A stretch of 32,779 bases of DNA from Candidatus Nanopelagicales bacterium. Its GTDB lineage: Bacteria > Actinomycetota > Actinomycetes > S36-B12 > CAIYMF01. Below the pieces are notes generated by a model. That model was given only the letters and a program-made list of their open reading frames with translations, was not told the origin of the DNA and did not search any database. The stretch spans positions 1-32,779 of the forward strand of contig JALOLH010000014.1 in NCBI GenBank assembly GCA_025456065.1, written 5' to 3'. The position numbers and the translations under genes were made by a program. Below, piece after piece: positions 1 to 7,879 of this stretch. Numbering within the stretch: the stretch's first letter is position 1; every line of letters begins with the position of its first letter.

Positions 1-1176
1 GTTGATCGGCTCGCCGACCGAGCCCAGCAGCCGCAGCGAGGACAGGTCGTGCGCCGCCGGCAGGTCGTCGCCCCACTTCATGAACGTGCGGATCGCGGTC
101 GGCGCGGTGTAGAGGATCGACACCTTGTGCTTCTCCACGATCTCCCAGAACCGGCCGCGGTGCGGGGTGTCGGGGGTGCCCTCGTAGATCACCTGGGTCA
201 CGCCGTTGGCCAGCGGGCCGTAGACGATGTAGGAGTGCCCGGTGACCCAGCCGATGTCGGCGGTGCACCAGTAGACGTCGGTCTCCGGCTTGAGGTCGAA
301 GACGTTGAAGTGCGTCGAGGAGGCCTGGGTGAGGTAGCCCCCGGAGGTGTGCAGGATGCCCTTGGGCTTCCCGGTGGTGCCCGAGGTGTAGAGGATGAAC
401 AGCGGGTGCTCGCTGTCGAACGGCGTGGCCTCGTGGGTGTCGGGGAAGGTGGGCATCCACTCGTGCCACCAGACGTCGCGGCCCTCCTGCCAGGCGACGT
501 CGTCGCCGGTGTGCTGCACGACGAGGACGTGCTCGACGCTCGGGCAGTGCTCGACGGCCTCGTCGACGGCGGGCTTGAGGGGCATCGAGTGGCCGCGGCG
601 GTACTGGCCGTCGGCGGTGATGACGAGCTTGGCCTGGGCGTCGTCGATCCGCGAGCGCAGCGCCTCGGCGGCGAACCCGCCGAACACGACGGAGTGGATG
701 GCGCCGATCCGGGCGCAGGCGAGCATCGCGACGACCGCCTCCGGCGTCATCGACAGGTAGATCGCGACGCGGTCCCCGGCGGTGACGCCGAGCCCCTCGA
801 GGGCGTTGGCCGCGCGGGAGACCCGGCGCTGCAGCTCGGCGTAGGAGATCTCCTCGTGCGCCCCGCTCTCGGACTCGAAGATGATCGCGGTCCGGTCGCC
901 GATCCCCGCGTCGACGTGCCGGTCGACGCAGTTCACGGCCACGTTCAGCTCCCCGCCGACGAACCACTTCGCGAACGGTGGGTTCGACCAGTCGAGCACC
1001 TCCTGCCACGGGGTGGCCCAGGTGAGCCGGCGGGCCTGCTCCTCCCAGTAGCCGAGGCGGTCGGCGTCGGCCCGGGCGTAGAGCTCCCCGGTCGCGTTCG
1101 CCTGGGCGGTGAACGCGGGATCCGGCGGGAAGGAGCGGGTCTCGGTGGCGAGGTTCGCGAGGGCGTCGGTGGACAT
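1..1176 (-). CDS. acs: acetyl-CoA synthetase, N-terminal 392 residues (runs off window)
   Basis: AMP-forming acetate:CoA ligase (acetate + ATP + CoA to acetyl-CoA + AMP + PPi), cytosolic. The reading frame is open from ATG 1176 to the left window edge. An AGGAG-type ribosome binding site lies about 6 nt before the ATG. The ATP/AMP-binding P-loop YTSGTTGKPKG is at residues 263-273, followed by family motifs YWCTADIGWVTGHSY and TAPTAIR, and the visible part ends at GSVGEPIN. Full-length Acs is about 650 residues, so roughly 260 C-terminal residues, including the usual acetylated-lysine region, lie outside. It follows an ActP-type acetate symporter on the same strand after a 250-bp gap holding two hairpins, so uptake and activation genes are neighbours but probably separate transcripts. 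Confidence 0.95.
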   Translation of the reverse strand, partial: MSTDALANLATETRSFPPDPAFTAQANATGELYARADADRLGYWEEQARRLTWATPWQEVLDWSNPPFAKWFVGGELNVAVNCVDRHVDAGIGDRTAIIFESESGAHEEISYAELQRRVSRAANALEGLGVTAGDRVAIYLSMTPEAVVAMLACARIGAIHSVVFGGFAAEALRSRIDDAQAKLVITADGQYRRGHSMPLKPAVDEAVEHCPSVEHVLVVQHTGDDVAWQEGRDVWWHEWMPTFPDTHEATPFDSEHPLFILYTSGTTGKPKGILHTSGGYLTQASSTHFNVFDLKPETDVYWCTADIGWVTGHSYIVYGPLANGVTQVIYEGTPDTPHRGRFWEIVEKHKVSILYTAPTAIRTFMKWGDDLPAAHDLSSLRLLGSVGEPIN

Positions 1177-1338
1177 CGGGGCTCCTGTCGGGAACGGCGC
1201 GGGTCTGGTCGGGTCGTCCGCCGAGGGGGCAGCGCCGCGCGGCGCGAGTGGCGGATCGGTGCGGATCGAGGATCGCGCTGGACGCGGGTACCGGCCAGCG
1301 GTGGGCGGGTGGTGGGCGAGCGGCGGTCGGGGCTCGTG

Positions 1339-1380
1339 CCGTCCGGGCGCCGGGCTGGGAGGCGGCCGGCGCCCGGACGG
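1339..1380 (-). terminator. 15-bp-stem hairpin downstream of the acetate symporter
   Basis: Perfect inverted repeat, arms 1339-1353 and 1366-1380, 12-nt loop. It is the second of two hairpins after the symporter stop and has no T-tract, which is common for GC-rich actinobacterial terminators. It lies upstream of acs, so it could also attenuate read-through into acs. Confidence 0.6.
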
Positions 1381-1387
1381 GCCTGGG

Positions 1388-1420
1388 GGTGGGGCCCGCC
1401 CGGGTCGACCGGGCCCCACC
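1388..1420 (-). terminator. 11-bp-stem hairpin directly after the symporter stop codon
   Basis: Perfect inverted repeat, arms 1388-1398 and 1410-1420, 11-nt loop, starting 6 nt beyond the symporter stop codon. Together with the adjacent 15-bp hairpin it probably ends the DUF485-symporter transcript. There is no T-tract, so the call rests on stem strength and position. Confidence 0.6.
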
Positions 1421-1426
1421 GGCGGT

Positions 1427-3070
1427 TCAGTGCACGGCGACGGACTTCTCGGCGCCGGCACCGGTGAGGGAGCGGACCTCCATCTCGGCGAACTTGGCGA
1501 CGTTCGGCTGCTCCTTGTCGGTCACCGAGCCCAGCCAGCCGAGGAAGAAGGCCAGCGGGATCGAGATCAGGCCCGGGTTCTCCAGCGGGAACCAGGAGAA
1601 GTCGACGTTCGGGTTGGTGATCATCGACAGGCTGTTGCCGTTGGCATCGACCTTGCCGGACACGACCGGCGAGAAGATGATCAGGCCGACCGAGCTGATC
1701 AGGCCGCCGTAGATGCTCCACAGGGCGCCACGGGTGGTGAAGCCCTTCCAGAACAGCGAGTAGAGGATCGTCGGCAGGTTGGCCGAGGCGGCGACCGCGA
1801 AGGCCAGGGCGACCAGGAACGCGATGTTCTGGTCCTTGGCCAGGATGCCGCCGAAGATCGCCAGCACGCCGATCACCACCGCCGCGATCCGGGCGACACG
1901 CACCTCGGCGTCAGCCGCGATCGTGCCCTTCTTGATGACGTTGGCGTAGACGTCGTGGGCGAACGAGGCGCTCGCCGTGATCGTCAGGCCGGCCACCACC
2001 GCCAGGATCGTGGCGAAGGCCACCGCGGAGATGAAGCCCAGCAGCAGGGTGCCGCCGAGCTCGTAGGCCAGCAGCGGGGCCGCCGAGTTCGCCTTGCCGG
2101 GGGCGCCGGCGATGGTCTCCGGTCCCACGATGGCAGCGGCGCCGTAGCCCAGCACGAGGCTGAACAGGTAGAACAGGCCGATCAGCGTGATCGCCCAGAC
2201 CACCGACTTGCGGGCCTCCTTGGAGGTCGGCACCGTGTAGAAGCGCATCAGCACGTGCGGCAGGCCGGCGGTGCCCAGCACCAGGGCCATCGCCAGCGAG
2301 ATGAAGTCCACCTTCGTCAGGGTGCTCACGCCGTACTTCGCGCCCGGCTCGAGCAGCTTGTCGCCCAACGGGCTGTTGTCAGCGGCGGCGCCCATGACGT
2401 TCGACAGGCTGAAGCCGTACCTGCTGAGGACCCAGAGGCTCATGAGGGCAGCGCCCGAGATGAGCAGGACCGCCTTGATGATCTGGACCCACGTCGTGCC
2501 CTTCATGCCGCCGACGAGCACGTAGACGATCATCAGGACGCCGACGACCGCGATCGTGAGGGACTGCCCGACGTCCCCGGTGATGCCCATGAGCAGGCTG
2601 ACCAGGCCGCCGGCGCCGGCCATCTGCGCCAGCAGGTAGAAGAACGACACGGTCAGCGTCGAGATGGCGGCCGCGGTGCGGACCGGGCGCTGGCGCATCC
2701 GGAACGCCAGCACGTCGGCCATCGTGAACTTGCCGGTGTTGCGCAGCAGCTCGGCGACCAGCAGGAGGGCCACCAGCCACGCCACCAGGAAGCCGATCGA
2801 GTACAGGAAGCCGTCGAAGCCGGTGAGCGCGATCGCCCCGGTGATGCCCAGGAAGCTCGCGGCGGACAGGTAGTCGCCGGCGATCGCGGTGCCGTTCTGG
2901 CCCCCGGTGAACGCCCGGCCACCGGTGTAGTAGTCGGCGGCGCTCTTGTTGGTCTTCGAGGCACGGATGACGATGACCATCGTCACGGCCACGAACGCCA
3001 GGAAGATCGCCATGTTGACCACGGGGCTGCCCGAGGCCGTCGTCTCGGCGGCGCGCACGAGGGTGTTCAT
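1427..3070 (-). CDS. actP: sodium:solute symporter family, cation/acetate symporter
   Basis: Membrane symporter of the SSS family that imports acetate or related short monocarboxylates with a cation. At 547 residues it matches the length of ActP (about 549). The N-terminal part contains the family stretch KSAADYYTGGRAFTGGQNG followed by the AIAGDYLSAASFLGITGAIA region, and roughly 13 hydrophobic segments follow. Its ATG at 3070 overlaps the stop codon of the upstream DUF485 gene in an ATGA, so translation is coupled. This DUF485-actP pairing, with acs downstream, is the standard acetate-scavenging arrangement. Regulation may come from the CRP-like sites upstream of the DUF485 gene. Substrate is inferred from family and context; propionate or pyruvate transport is possible. 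Confidence 0.93.
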   Translation of the reverse strand: MNTLVRAAETTASGSPVVNMAIFLAFVAVTMVIVIRASKTNKSAADYYTGGRAFTGGQNGTAIAGDYLSAASFLGITGAIALTGFDGFLYSIGFLVAWLVALLLVAELLRNTGKFTMADVLAFRMRQRPVRTAAAISTLTVSFFYLLAQMAGAGGLVSLLMGITGDVGQSLTIAVVGVLMIVYVLVGGMKGTTWVQIIKAVLLISGAALMSLWVLSRYGFSLSNVMGAAADNSPLGDKLLEPGAKYGVSTLTKVDFISLAMALVLGTAGLPHVLMRFYTVPTSKEARKSVVWAITLIGLFYLFSLVLGYGAAAIVGPETIAGAPGKANSAAPLLAYELGGTLLLGFISAVAFATILAVVAGLTITASASFAHDVYANVIKKGTIAADAEVRVARIAAVVIGVLAIFGGILAKDQNIAFLVALAFAVAASANLPTILYSLFWKGFTTRGALWSIYGGLISSVGLIIFSPVVSGKVDANGNSLSMITNPNVDFSWFPLENPGLISIPLAFFLGWLGSVTDKEQPNVAKFAEMEVRSLTGAGAEKSVAVH

Positions 3071-3444
3071 CGGGTGCCCTCCATCTCGTCACGGATCTCG
3101 GCGGCCAGCGGGTCGAGCCGGTCGTTCGCGTGGCGCACGTACAGGAAGGTGATCAGGCCGGTCGAGACGAACTGCAGCAGGCCGAAGACGATGCCGATGT
3201 TCACGTTGCCCCAGACCGGGGTGGCCATCCAGCCCGGCGCGAAGACCGCGGCGAGCACGAAGGCGAAGTACCAGACGAGGAACGCCAGGGTCATCGGGAA
3301 CGCGAAGCCGCGGTAGCGCTTGCGCAGCTCCTGGAACTGCGGGCTGACCTGCGCGCGGGAGTAGGCCTCGGGGTCGGGGGTGCCCCCGCCGCCGGTGCCG
3401 ACGGGCGCGCCCATGTCGGGCGGGCCCTGGAGATCACTGCTCAT
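3067..3444 (-). CDS. DUF485 family small membrane protein
   Basis: Protein of 125 residues with two hydrophobic segments (LAFLVWYFAFVLAAVFAP and an IGIVFGLLQFVSTG stretch) flanking a short loop; DUF485 proteins (YjcH type) are almost always encoded just upstream of ActP and are thought to assist the symporter. A longer reading frame begins at 3477, but an AAGGAGG ribosome binding site sits about 8 nt before ATG 3444, which decides the start. The N-terminal 35 residues are rich in Gly and Pro and probably disordered. The stop codon overlaps the symporter ATG by 4 bp. Its exact biochemical role is not established. Confidence 0.9.
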   Translation of the reverse strand: MSSDLQGPPDMGAPVGTGGGGTPDPEAYSRAQVSPQFQELRKRYRGFAFPMTLAFLVWYFAFVLAAVFAPGWMATPVWGNVNIGIVFGLLQFVSTGLITFLYVRHANDRLDPLAAEIRDEMEGTR

Positions 3445-3596
3445 GGTCGGCGCCTCCTTGCCGTTGGCCGGTCGCACGGGGTCGGGCGTCCGGGGTGGAT
3501 CCCTGAGCGGGTGCGTGGACCGTACGGGGGTGCGACCGGGGGAGGGAACGGCGCCGCGAGGGGTTGCGGCGAGCGGCCGGGCCGGGCCGACGGAAG

Positions 3597-3610
3597 GTGA
3601 TCCAGGTCAC
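3597..3610. promoter_or_regulatory. CRP/FNR-family binding site candidate
   Basis: GTGA-N6-TCAC palindrome (GTGATCCAGGTCAC), the core of the CRP/GlxR consensus. It lies about 150 bp upstream of the DUF485-symporter start. CRP-family regulators (GlxR, mycobacterial Crp) are known to act on acetate metabolism genes in actinobacteria; binding here is inferred. Confidence 0.6.
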
Positions 3611-3636
3611 GACGAACGGCGCTGGCCGGGCGACGA

Positions 3637-3650
3637 GTGGCGCAGGTCAC
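3637..3650. promoter_or_regulatory. second CRP-like site, one half degenerate
   Basis: GTGG-N6-TCAC followed by A, so the right half-site TCACA is perfect and the left half differs at one base. It shares the CAGG just before TCAC with the site at 3597 and lies exactly 40 bp from it, close to four helical turns, which favours cooperative binding on one DNA face. Confidence 0.4.
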
Positions 3651-3727
3651 AGCGTCGCGCGCCGTCGCCCCAGGAGGGCTGGCACGAGGTCGGTTGTCTG
3701 TCACCAGGGGCATGAGGCGAGGGCCGC

Positions 3728-3778
3728 GGTGGCCCGTTCCGAGCGGTGGCCCGTTCCGAGCGGTGGCCCGTTCCGAGC
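3728..3778. repeat. 17-bp tandem repeat, 3 perfect copies
   Basis: Three identical head-to-tail copies of GGTGGCCCGTTCCGAGC at 3728-3744, 3745-3761 and 3762-3778, in the gap after the SDR gene's 3' end. The unit is not a multiple of three and is not in a gene. Confidence 0.95.
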
Positions 3779-3814
3779 GCCGGGCTGGGCCGTGCCTCCG
3801 CCGTGCGCCTGCCC

Positions 3815-4639
3815 TCAGCGCGGGAGCGTGCGCTCCTCGGCGATGCTGGCCGCGCCGTCCACCACGAGCAGCTGCCCGCTCACGTACGAGGCGCCGGGGC
3901 ACGCCAGGAACGCGATCGCCGCCGCCACCTCGTCGGGCGATCCGCTGCGACCGACCGGGGTGTGTCGCCCCTCCGCCACCTCGTGCGGGAGCTGCGAGCC
4001 GGTCGCGATCCAGCCCGGAGCCACCGCGTTCGCCGTGATGCCGTGCGGGCCGAGGTCGACGGCAAGGGCACGCATCAGCCCGACCATCCCGGCCTTCGCC
4101 GCGGCGTAGGCGGGTTCCTCCCGCATCGCCATGACCGGGCCCGTCACGGAGGCCACCAGGACGATCCGGCCCCAACCGGCAGTCCGCAGGTGCGGGACGG
4201 CCACGCGGGTGACGTGGAACGCGGTGTCCAGGTTGCGGGCCAGTGCGGCGCGCCAGGCTCCGGGCTCCATCGCCTCGATCGGGCCCTGCTCCGCGTCGGC
4301 CCCACCATCCACGGCGACCATGCCCGCGTTGTTCACCACGACGTGGAGCCCGGCAGCGGCTGCGGCCAGGCCCACGGCGTCCGCGGCCTGCACCGGATCG
4401 GTGAGGTCGGCCACCGTGGCGTGCGCGGCGATGCCCAGCTCGCGGAGCTCGCCCGCCCGCGCGTGGATCCGGTCGGTCGTGGCGGTCACCCAGACCGTGG
4501 CTCCCATGCTCCCCAGCAGCCGGGCCGCCGCGAAGCCGATCCCCGAGGGGCTGCCCGCGCCGGTGACCAGGGCGGTGCGACCGGCCAGCGTCCAGGGCTG
4601 CAGCGTCAGAGCGCCGCCCGCCGAGGCGCGCTCACGCAT
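3815..4639 (-). CDS. SDR family oxidoreductase (FabG-like)
   Basis: NAD(P)-dependent short-chain dehydrogenase/reductase of 274 residues, soluble. The Rossmann glycine motif TGAGSPSGIG is at residues 26-35, NNAG follows in mid-protein, then the catalytic Ser in VASVTGP and the YxxxK pair in YAAAK, and finally PGWIATG and a C-terminal SGQLLVVDG typical of classical SDRs. The start at ATG 4639 overlaps the DedA stop by 8 bp (ATGCGTGA), which argues for coupling; an in-frame start at 4702 would lie deep inside the DedA gene. The substrate cannot be told from sequence; 3-oxoacyl-ACP/CoA or alcohol dehydrogenation are typical for this class. Confidence 0.9.
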   Translation of the reverse strand: MRERASAGGALTLQPWTLAGRTALVTGAGSPSGIGFAAARLLGSMGATVWVTATTDRIHARAGELRELGIAAHATVADLTDPVQAADAVGLAAAAAGLHVVVNNAGMVAVDGGADAEQGPIEAMEPGAWRAALARNLDTAFHVTRVAVPHLRTAGWGRIVLVASVTGPVMAMREEPAYAAAKAGMVGLMRALAVDLGPHGITANAVAPGWIATGSQLPHEVAEGRHTPVGRSGSPDEVAAAIAFLACPGASYVSGQLLVVDGAASIAEERTLPR

Positions 4640-5285
4640 CGCCGGCGCCGGCCTGGCGACGGCGGTGCGCCCAGCGGCGCATGAAGAAGACGCCGAGCGC
4701 AACGCCGATGGTGATGTAGATCAGGTCGTTGATCACGTCGATGTGCTCCTCGACGACCTGCCACTGGGTGCCCAGCAGGACGCCGGCGCCGATGAGCAGG
4801 CTGTTCCAGATCGCCGAGCCGGCCGTGGTGAGGACGATGAACCGGCCCAGTGGCATCGCCGCGGCGCCGGCCGGGAGCGAGACGAGGCTGCGCACCCCCG
4901 GGATGAGCCGGCCGACGAACACGGCCATCTCGCCGCGGCGCGCGAACCACGCGTCGGCGCGGTCGACGTCGTCGGACTCCACGAGCGGCACGGCGAGCAG
5001 GACCCGGCGCGTGCGCTCCTCGCCGAACGCGCGCCCGGCGCCGTAGAGGAGCAGGGCGCCGAGCACCGAGCCGAGCAGGGCGCACAGCCACGTGAGCGGC
5101 CCGTTGAGCCGACCGAGCTCGACGAGCGCGCCGGCGGCCGGCAGGACGACCTCGCTGGGGATGGGCGGGATCACCGACTCCAGGAGCACGAGCAGGCCGA
5201 CGCCCACCTCGCCGAGGGTGTCGATGGTGTCGAGGATGAACCCGACGAGTCCGAGGTCCCCCTCCTCGCTGGTGACCTGCCTCAT
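4632..5285 (-). CDS. DedA family membrane protein (VTT/SNARE-associated domain)
   Basis: Integral membrane protein of 217 residues. DedA proteins are linked to membrane homeostasis and to flipping of polyprenyl-phosphate or phospholipids. Visible hallmarks are the ESVIPPIPSE motif in the N-terminal third, the glycine-rich ALLGSVLGALLLYGAGRAFGEE stretch cut into short pieces here as GSVLGALLLYGAGR, and the FVGRLIPGVRSLVSLPAG signature (F-x-R-x2-P-x2-R-x6-AG) in the second half, followed by two further hydrophobic segments and a basic C-terminus. It is the first gene of a two-gene unit with the SDR gene; the functional link between them is not evident. Confidence 0.92.
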   Translation of the reverse strand: MRQVTSEEGDLGLVGFILDTIDTLGEVGVGLLVLLESVIPPIPSEVVLPAAGALVELGRLNGPLTWLCALLGSVLGALLLYGAGRAFGEERTRRVLLAVPLVESDDVDRADAWFARRGEMAVFVGRLIPGVRSLVSLPAGAAAMPLGRFIVLTTAGSAIWNSLLIGAGVLLGTQWQVVEEHIDVINDLIYITIGVALGVFFMRRWAHRRRQAGAGDA

Positions 5286-5371
5286 CCCCGCCCGTCCTCA
5301 TCCCGGCCCATCGGGGCAGCCTGCCACGTCCCGGGCGGCACCGCGCGGATGTCCGTGCCGGCGCCGGCGGC

Positions 5372-6199
5372 TCAGATGCCCCGCCCGCGCAGGTATGCGG
5401 CGACGTCGACGTCGGTGCGGATGTCCTCGGTGACGAAGTGGGCCCAGGGCTCGCCGCGATCGGCCCACGTGGCCGTGCCCACGGCGGGCAGGCCGAGCGG
5501 TCCGACCGTCGGGCCGGGCTGGTTGGCCGCGATCCAGAGCACCTTGGCAGGCTCCTTGGACGCGCGCCAGCGCCATGCCTCGAGCTGGGCCAGGCCGCCG
5601 GTGCGCAGGTCGAAGCGGGCGGTGCACGAGTCGCGCTCCGCGCCGAAGGGCACCTCGAGGGTGGCCGAGCGCTCGTCGAGGGGGAGCCACCGTACCCGCG
5701 GGTCGGTGACCAGCACCGACGGCGCGGCCGCCGCGAGCTCGGCCCACATCCCGAGGTTGGCCGCCTGGTCGACCTTCGGGCCCTCCTCGGTGCCGATGAC
5801 GGGGATCTCCATGCGCGCCCGACCGTCGAGGTAGCGCTCGTTGACCGCGAGCACCGTGCGACCGCCCCAGGTCGCCTCGATGTAGTGGCGGTAGCCGTGG
5901 CCGGCGTCGTGGGTGAACCGGTACCGGGCGGGCATCCACAGGCCGAACGGGTTCATGCGACCCCGCCCGGTGACCACGACCGAGCGCACGACCGGCACGT
6001 GGTCGCCGTAGATGCCGCCCAGCCAGCGCCGCACCGGTGCGGGAAGGCTCGCGGGCAGGTCCAGCACGGCCGCCGGCGGCCCGGACGGCTCGGGCCAGGG
6101 CGGGAAGGGCTCGGGTTCGACCCGGCCACCGGCACGCACCGCGGCGGCGGCAGCCCCCACGACCGCGGCCCCCGCGAGCAGTCCCACCGATCGGCGCAC
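5372..6199 (-). CDS. DUF6544/DUF6920-like exported or membrane-anchored protein
   Basis: Protein of 275 residues with no known enzymatic role. The start is GTG 6199, chosen because GGGAGG lies about 6 nt upstream; the frame remains open far beyond it without coding support. Residues 1-25 (MRRSVGLLAGAAVVGAAAAA) look like a signal peptide or single membrane anchor. The rest is a beta-rich domain with LPAPVRRWLGGIYG, RGRMNPFG, RARMEIPVIG and, near the end, ANQPGPTVGPLGLPAVGTATW and EPWAHFVTED. These match my recollection of the DUF6544/DUF6920 families found in many actinobacteria; the exact Pfam assignment is not certain. It is divergent from a TetR-like regulator gene across a 339-bp gap, so it is a candidate target of that regulator. 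Confidence 0.75.
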   Translation of the reverse strand: MRRSVGLLAGAAVVGAAAAAVRAGGRVEPEPFPPWPEPSGPPAAVLDLPASLPAPVRRWLGGIYGDHVPVVRSVVVTGRGRMNPFGLWMPARYRFTHDAGHGYRHYIEATWGGRTVLAVNERYLDGRARMEIPVIGTEEGPKVDQAANLGMWAELAAAAPSVLVTDPRVRWLPLDERSATLEVPFGAERDSCTARFDLRTGGLAQLEAWRWRASKEPAKVLWIAANQPGPTVGPLGLPAVGTATWADRGEPWAHFVTEDIRTDVDVAAYLRGRGI

Positions 6200-6426
6200 G
6201 AGGACCTCCCGAGACCCCAGTGCGCCCGAGGCTACCCGCGGCGCCGGCGCGGTGCCCGGGAGGCTGGCGGAGGAGGCTCGTGCCGGGGGCGGTGGCGGAC
6301 CGGTGGGTCGGCACGGGCGAGCAGGGCCGGTCCGTGGCGCGGGAACGGCGGCGGGAACCGAGCCACCCCCGTCGGTTCGGTGCCCGCCGCCGCAGTCCCC
6401 CCGAGCCCGCTGGATCCGGCTACGGA

Positions 6427-6529
6427 TTCCGCAGTGGCGAGGCGATGGTAAGCGAACATCCATGTGGCACCAAACTCGCACTGCACATGCGGAATGCAGT
6501 TGCAGATCCCAGTTCCGCAACCGTAGGCT
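6427..6529. promoter_or_regulatory. divergent control region with heptamer and dyad repeats, and promoter for the TetR-like gene
   Basis: This lower-GC part of the 339-bp divergent gap (6200-6538) holds TTCCGCA at 6427-6433, its inverse TGCGGAA at 6488-6494, and TTCCGCA again at 6513-6519. A dyad ACTGCA-N9-TGCAGT spans 6480-6500. A plausible promoter for the downstream regulator is TTGCAG (6500-6505), 18-bp spacer, TAGGCT (6524-6529), 9 nt before its GTG. The inverted heptamers flank the -35 element, as expected for an autoregulatory operator. The rest of the gap (6200-6426) shows nothing recognisable. Confidence 0.5.
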
Positions 6530-6538
6530 GCCCGACTC

Positions 6539-7225
6539 GTGGCGACGTACGTGAAGATGGCGGAGCGCAAGGCGCTGGCCAGGCAGGCGGCCCGAGCGCT
6601 GCTCGCCGAGGGGCTCCCCTTCCAGGACCTGACGCTCAAGCAGGTGGCGGCCCAGCTGGGCTGGCCCATCGGCACGCTGCACCGGGCCTACTCCGTGACC
6701 GCGGTGCTGCTCAACGACCTGCTGCTCGAGTTCGAGGACGCCACGTGCCACGCGGTCTACCTCGTCGGGTCCGGCGGGCTCGAGGTCGAGCTGACGGAGC
6801 AGGCCGTGCGCATGCGCCGCTGGATGGACGACCCGGCGAACGTGCAGCTGCTGCGCTACCAGATGACGCTCGGGTGCCGGTCGGAGGAGCCCGTCGAGCT
6901 GCCCCTGCGCCACTTCCGCGACCCGTCGTGGGAGTTCCACCGCGACCTGCTGGTGCGGATCTCGGTGGCCGCCGACGAGGAGTACGCGGACGTCAACGCG
7001 CTGGCCTCCCTGGTGACCGCGATCCGCGACGGGCTGATGTACCAGTACTTCAGCTACGGCGACGCCGACCGGTGGCTGGCCGACATGCGCCGGGCCATCC
7101 CCCTGCTCGTCCAGGCGGCCGAGCCGCGCCGGGTCACCCGGCGCACCTCGCTGGCCGACCAGCGGCTGACCGCGGACCAGGTGCCGACGCGGCGCCGGGA
7201 GGCGATGGCGGCCGCGCGGCGCTGA
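6539..7225 (+). CDS. TetR/AcrR-like transcriptional regulator
   Basis: Protein of 228 residues. The N-terminal 55 residues resemble a TetR DNA-binding domain: helix 1 ARQAARALLAEG, then LTLKQVAAQLGWPIGTLHRAY as the helix-turn-helix at about residues 31-51. The ligand-binding half is poorly conserved and cannot be matched to a known subgroup. The start is GTG 6539, close behind the -10-like TAGGCT, which implies a very short or absent leader; ATG 6557 is an alternative. The C-terminal 30 residues are basic and Arg-rich. Dyad repeats in its own promoter region suggest autoregulation and joint control of the divergent DUF6544-like gene. The effector is unknown. Confidence 0.75.
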   Translation: MATYVKMAERKALARQAARALLAEGLPFQDLTLKQVAAQLGWPIGTLHRAYSVTAVLLNDLLLEFEDATCHAVYLVGSGGLEVELTEQAVRMRRWMDDPANVQLLRYQMTLGCRSEEPVELPLRHFRDPSWEFHRDLLVRISVAADEEYADVNALASLVTAIRDGLMYQYFSYGDADRWLADMRRAIPLLVQAAEPRRVTRRTSLADQRLTADQVPTRRREAMAAARR

Positions 7226-7317
7226 GCGGGACCTCCGGCCGGTCGGCTGATCAGGGCCGAGCTCGCGCCGGCACCGTGACGCGACTCGCGGGGCGTCGCT
7301 CGACAGGGGAGGAACGC

Positions 7318-7749
7318 ATGGCCGACGGCTTCGACCTCGACCGGTTCGTGGTGGCACAGGAGCACGACTACTCGCGGGCCCTGGCCGAGCTGCGGGCGGG
7401 CCGCAAGCGCGGGCACTGGGTGTGGTTCGTGCTCCCGCAGCTGCGCGGACTGGGTACGTCCCCCACCGCGCAGCACTACGGGATCGAGTCCCTCGCCGAG
7501 GCGCGCGCCTACCTCGCCCACCCGGTGCTCGGGCCGCGGCTGGTCGCGTGCGCGCAGGCGCTGCTGGACCAACCGGCGGAGCGCTCGGCCGAGGCGATCC
7601 TCGGCGGCATCGACGCGGTGAAGCTGCGCTCCTCGATGACCCTGTTCACCACCGCCGATCCCCAGCGGCCGGAGTTCCCTGCAGTCCTCGAGCGCTACTT
7701 CGGGGGTGTGCCCGACCGGCTCACCCTCGGGATGCTCGGCGCCGGTTGA
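7318..7749 (+). CDS. DUF1810 family protein
   Basis: Small soluble protein of 143 residues belonging to DUF1810 (COG5579), a family without assigned function. The start ATG 7318 has AGGGGAGGA just upstream. Family landmarks are the N-terminal DLDRFVVAQEHDYSRALAEL, the HWVWFVLPQLRGLG block, SPTAQHYGIESLAEARAYL, and LRSSMTLFTTADP near the C-terminus. It fills essentially the entire usual family length (about 140). It follows the TetR-like gene by 92 bp on the same strand and may or may not share its transcript. Confidence 0.9.
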   Translation: MADGFDLDRFVVAQEHDYSRALAELRAGRKRGHWVWFVLPQLRGLGTSPTAQHYGIESLAEARAYLAHPVLGPRLVACAQALLDQPAERSAEAILGGIDAVKLRSSMTLFTTADPQRPEFPAVLERYFGGVPDRLTLGMLGAG

Positions 7750-7879
7750 CGGCGCACCGACCGCCCGTCCCACCCACCGCGCCGCCCCGGCGCGCGGCGG
7801 GGCACAATCGCCAGGGCGGCGGACCCGCGGCGAGGTGCCGGGCGAGCGATGCGGCCGTGATGAGCAGAGGTGGCACGCA

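Larger units (their letters stand above)
3445..3814. other. intergenic region with CRP-like sites and a tandem repeat
   Basis: This 370-bp gap holds no convincing gene. It carries the upstream control region of the DUF485-symporter operon (a possible minus-strand -10 TACGGT at 3524-3519, no clear -35), two CRP-like palindromes, and a three-copy 17-bp repeat nearer the SDR gene end. Confidence 0.6.

Noticed and set aside
1109-3316. Long plus-strand open frame (735 codons) opposite the symporter genes
   Set aside because: It lies antisense to two clearly recognised genes, is rich in Arg/Gly/Asp/His and Glu/Gln, and shows no domain; a high-GC antisense shadow.
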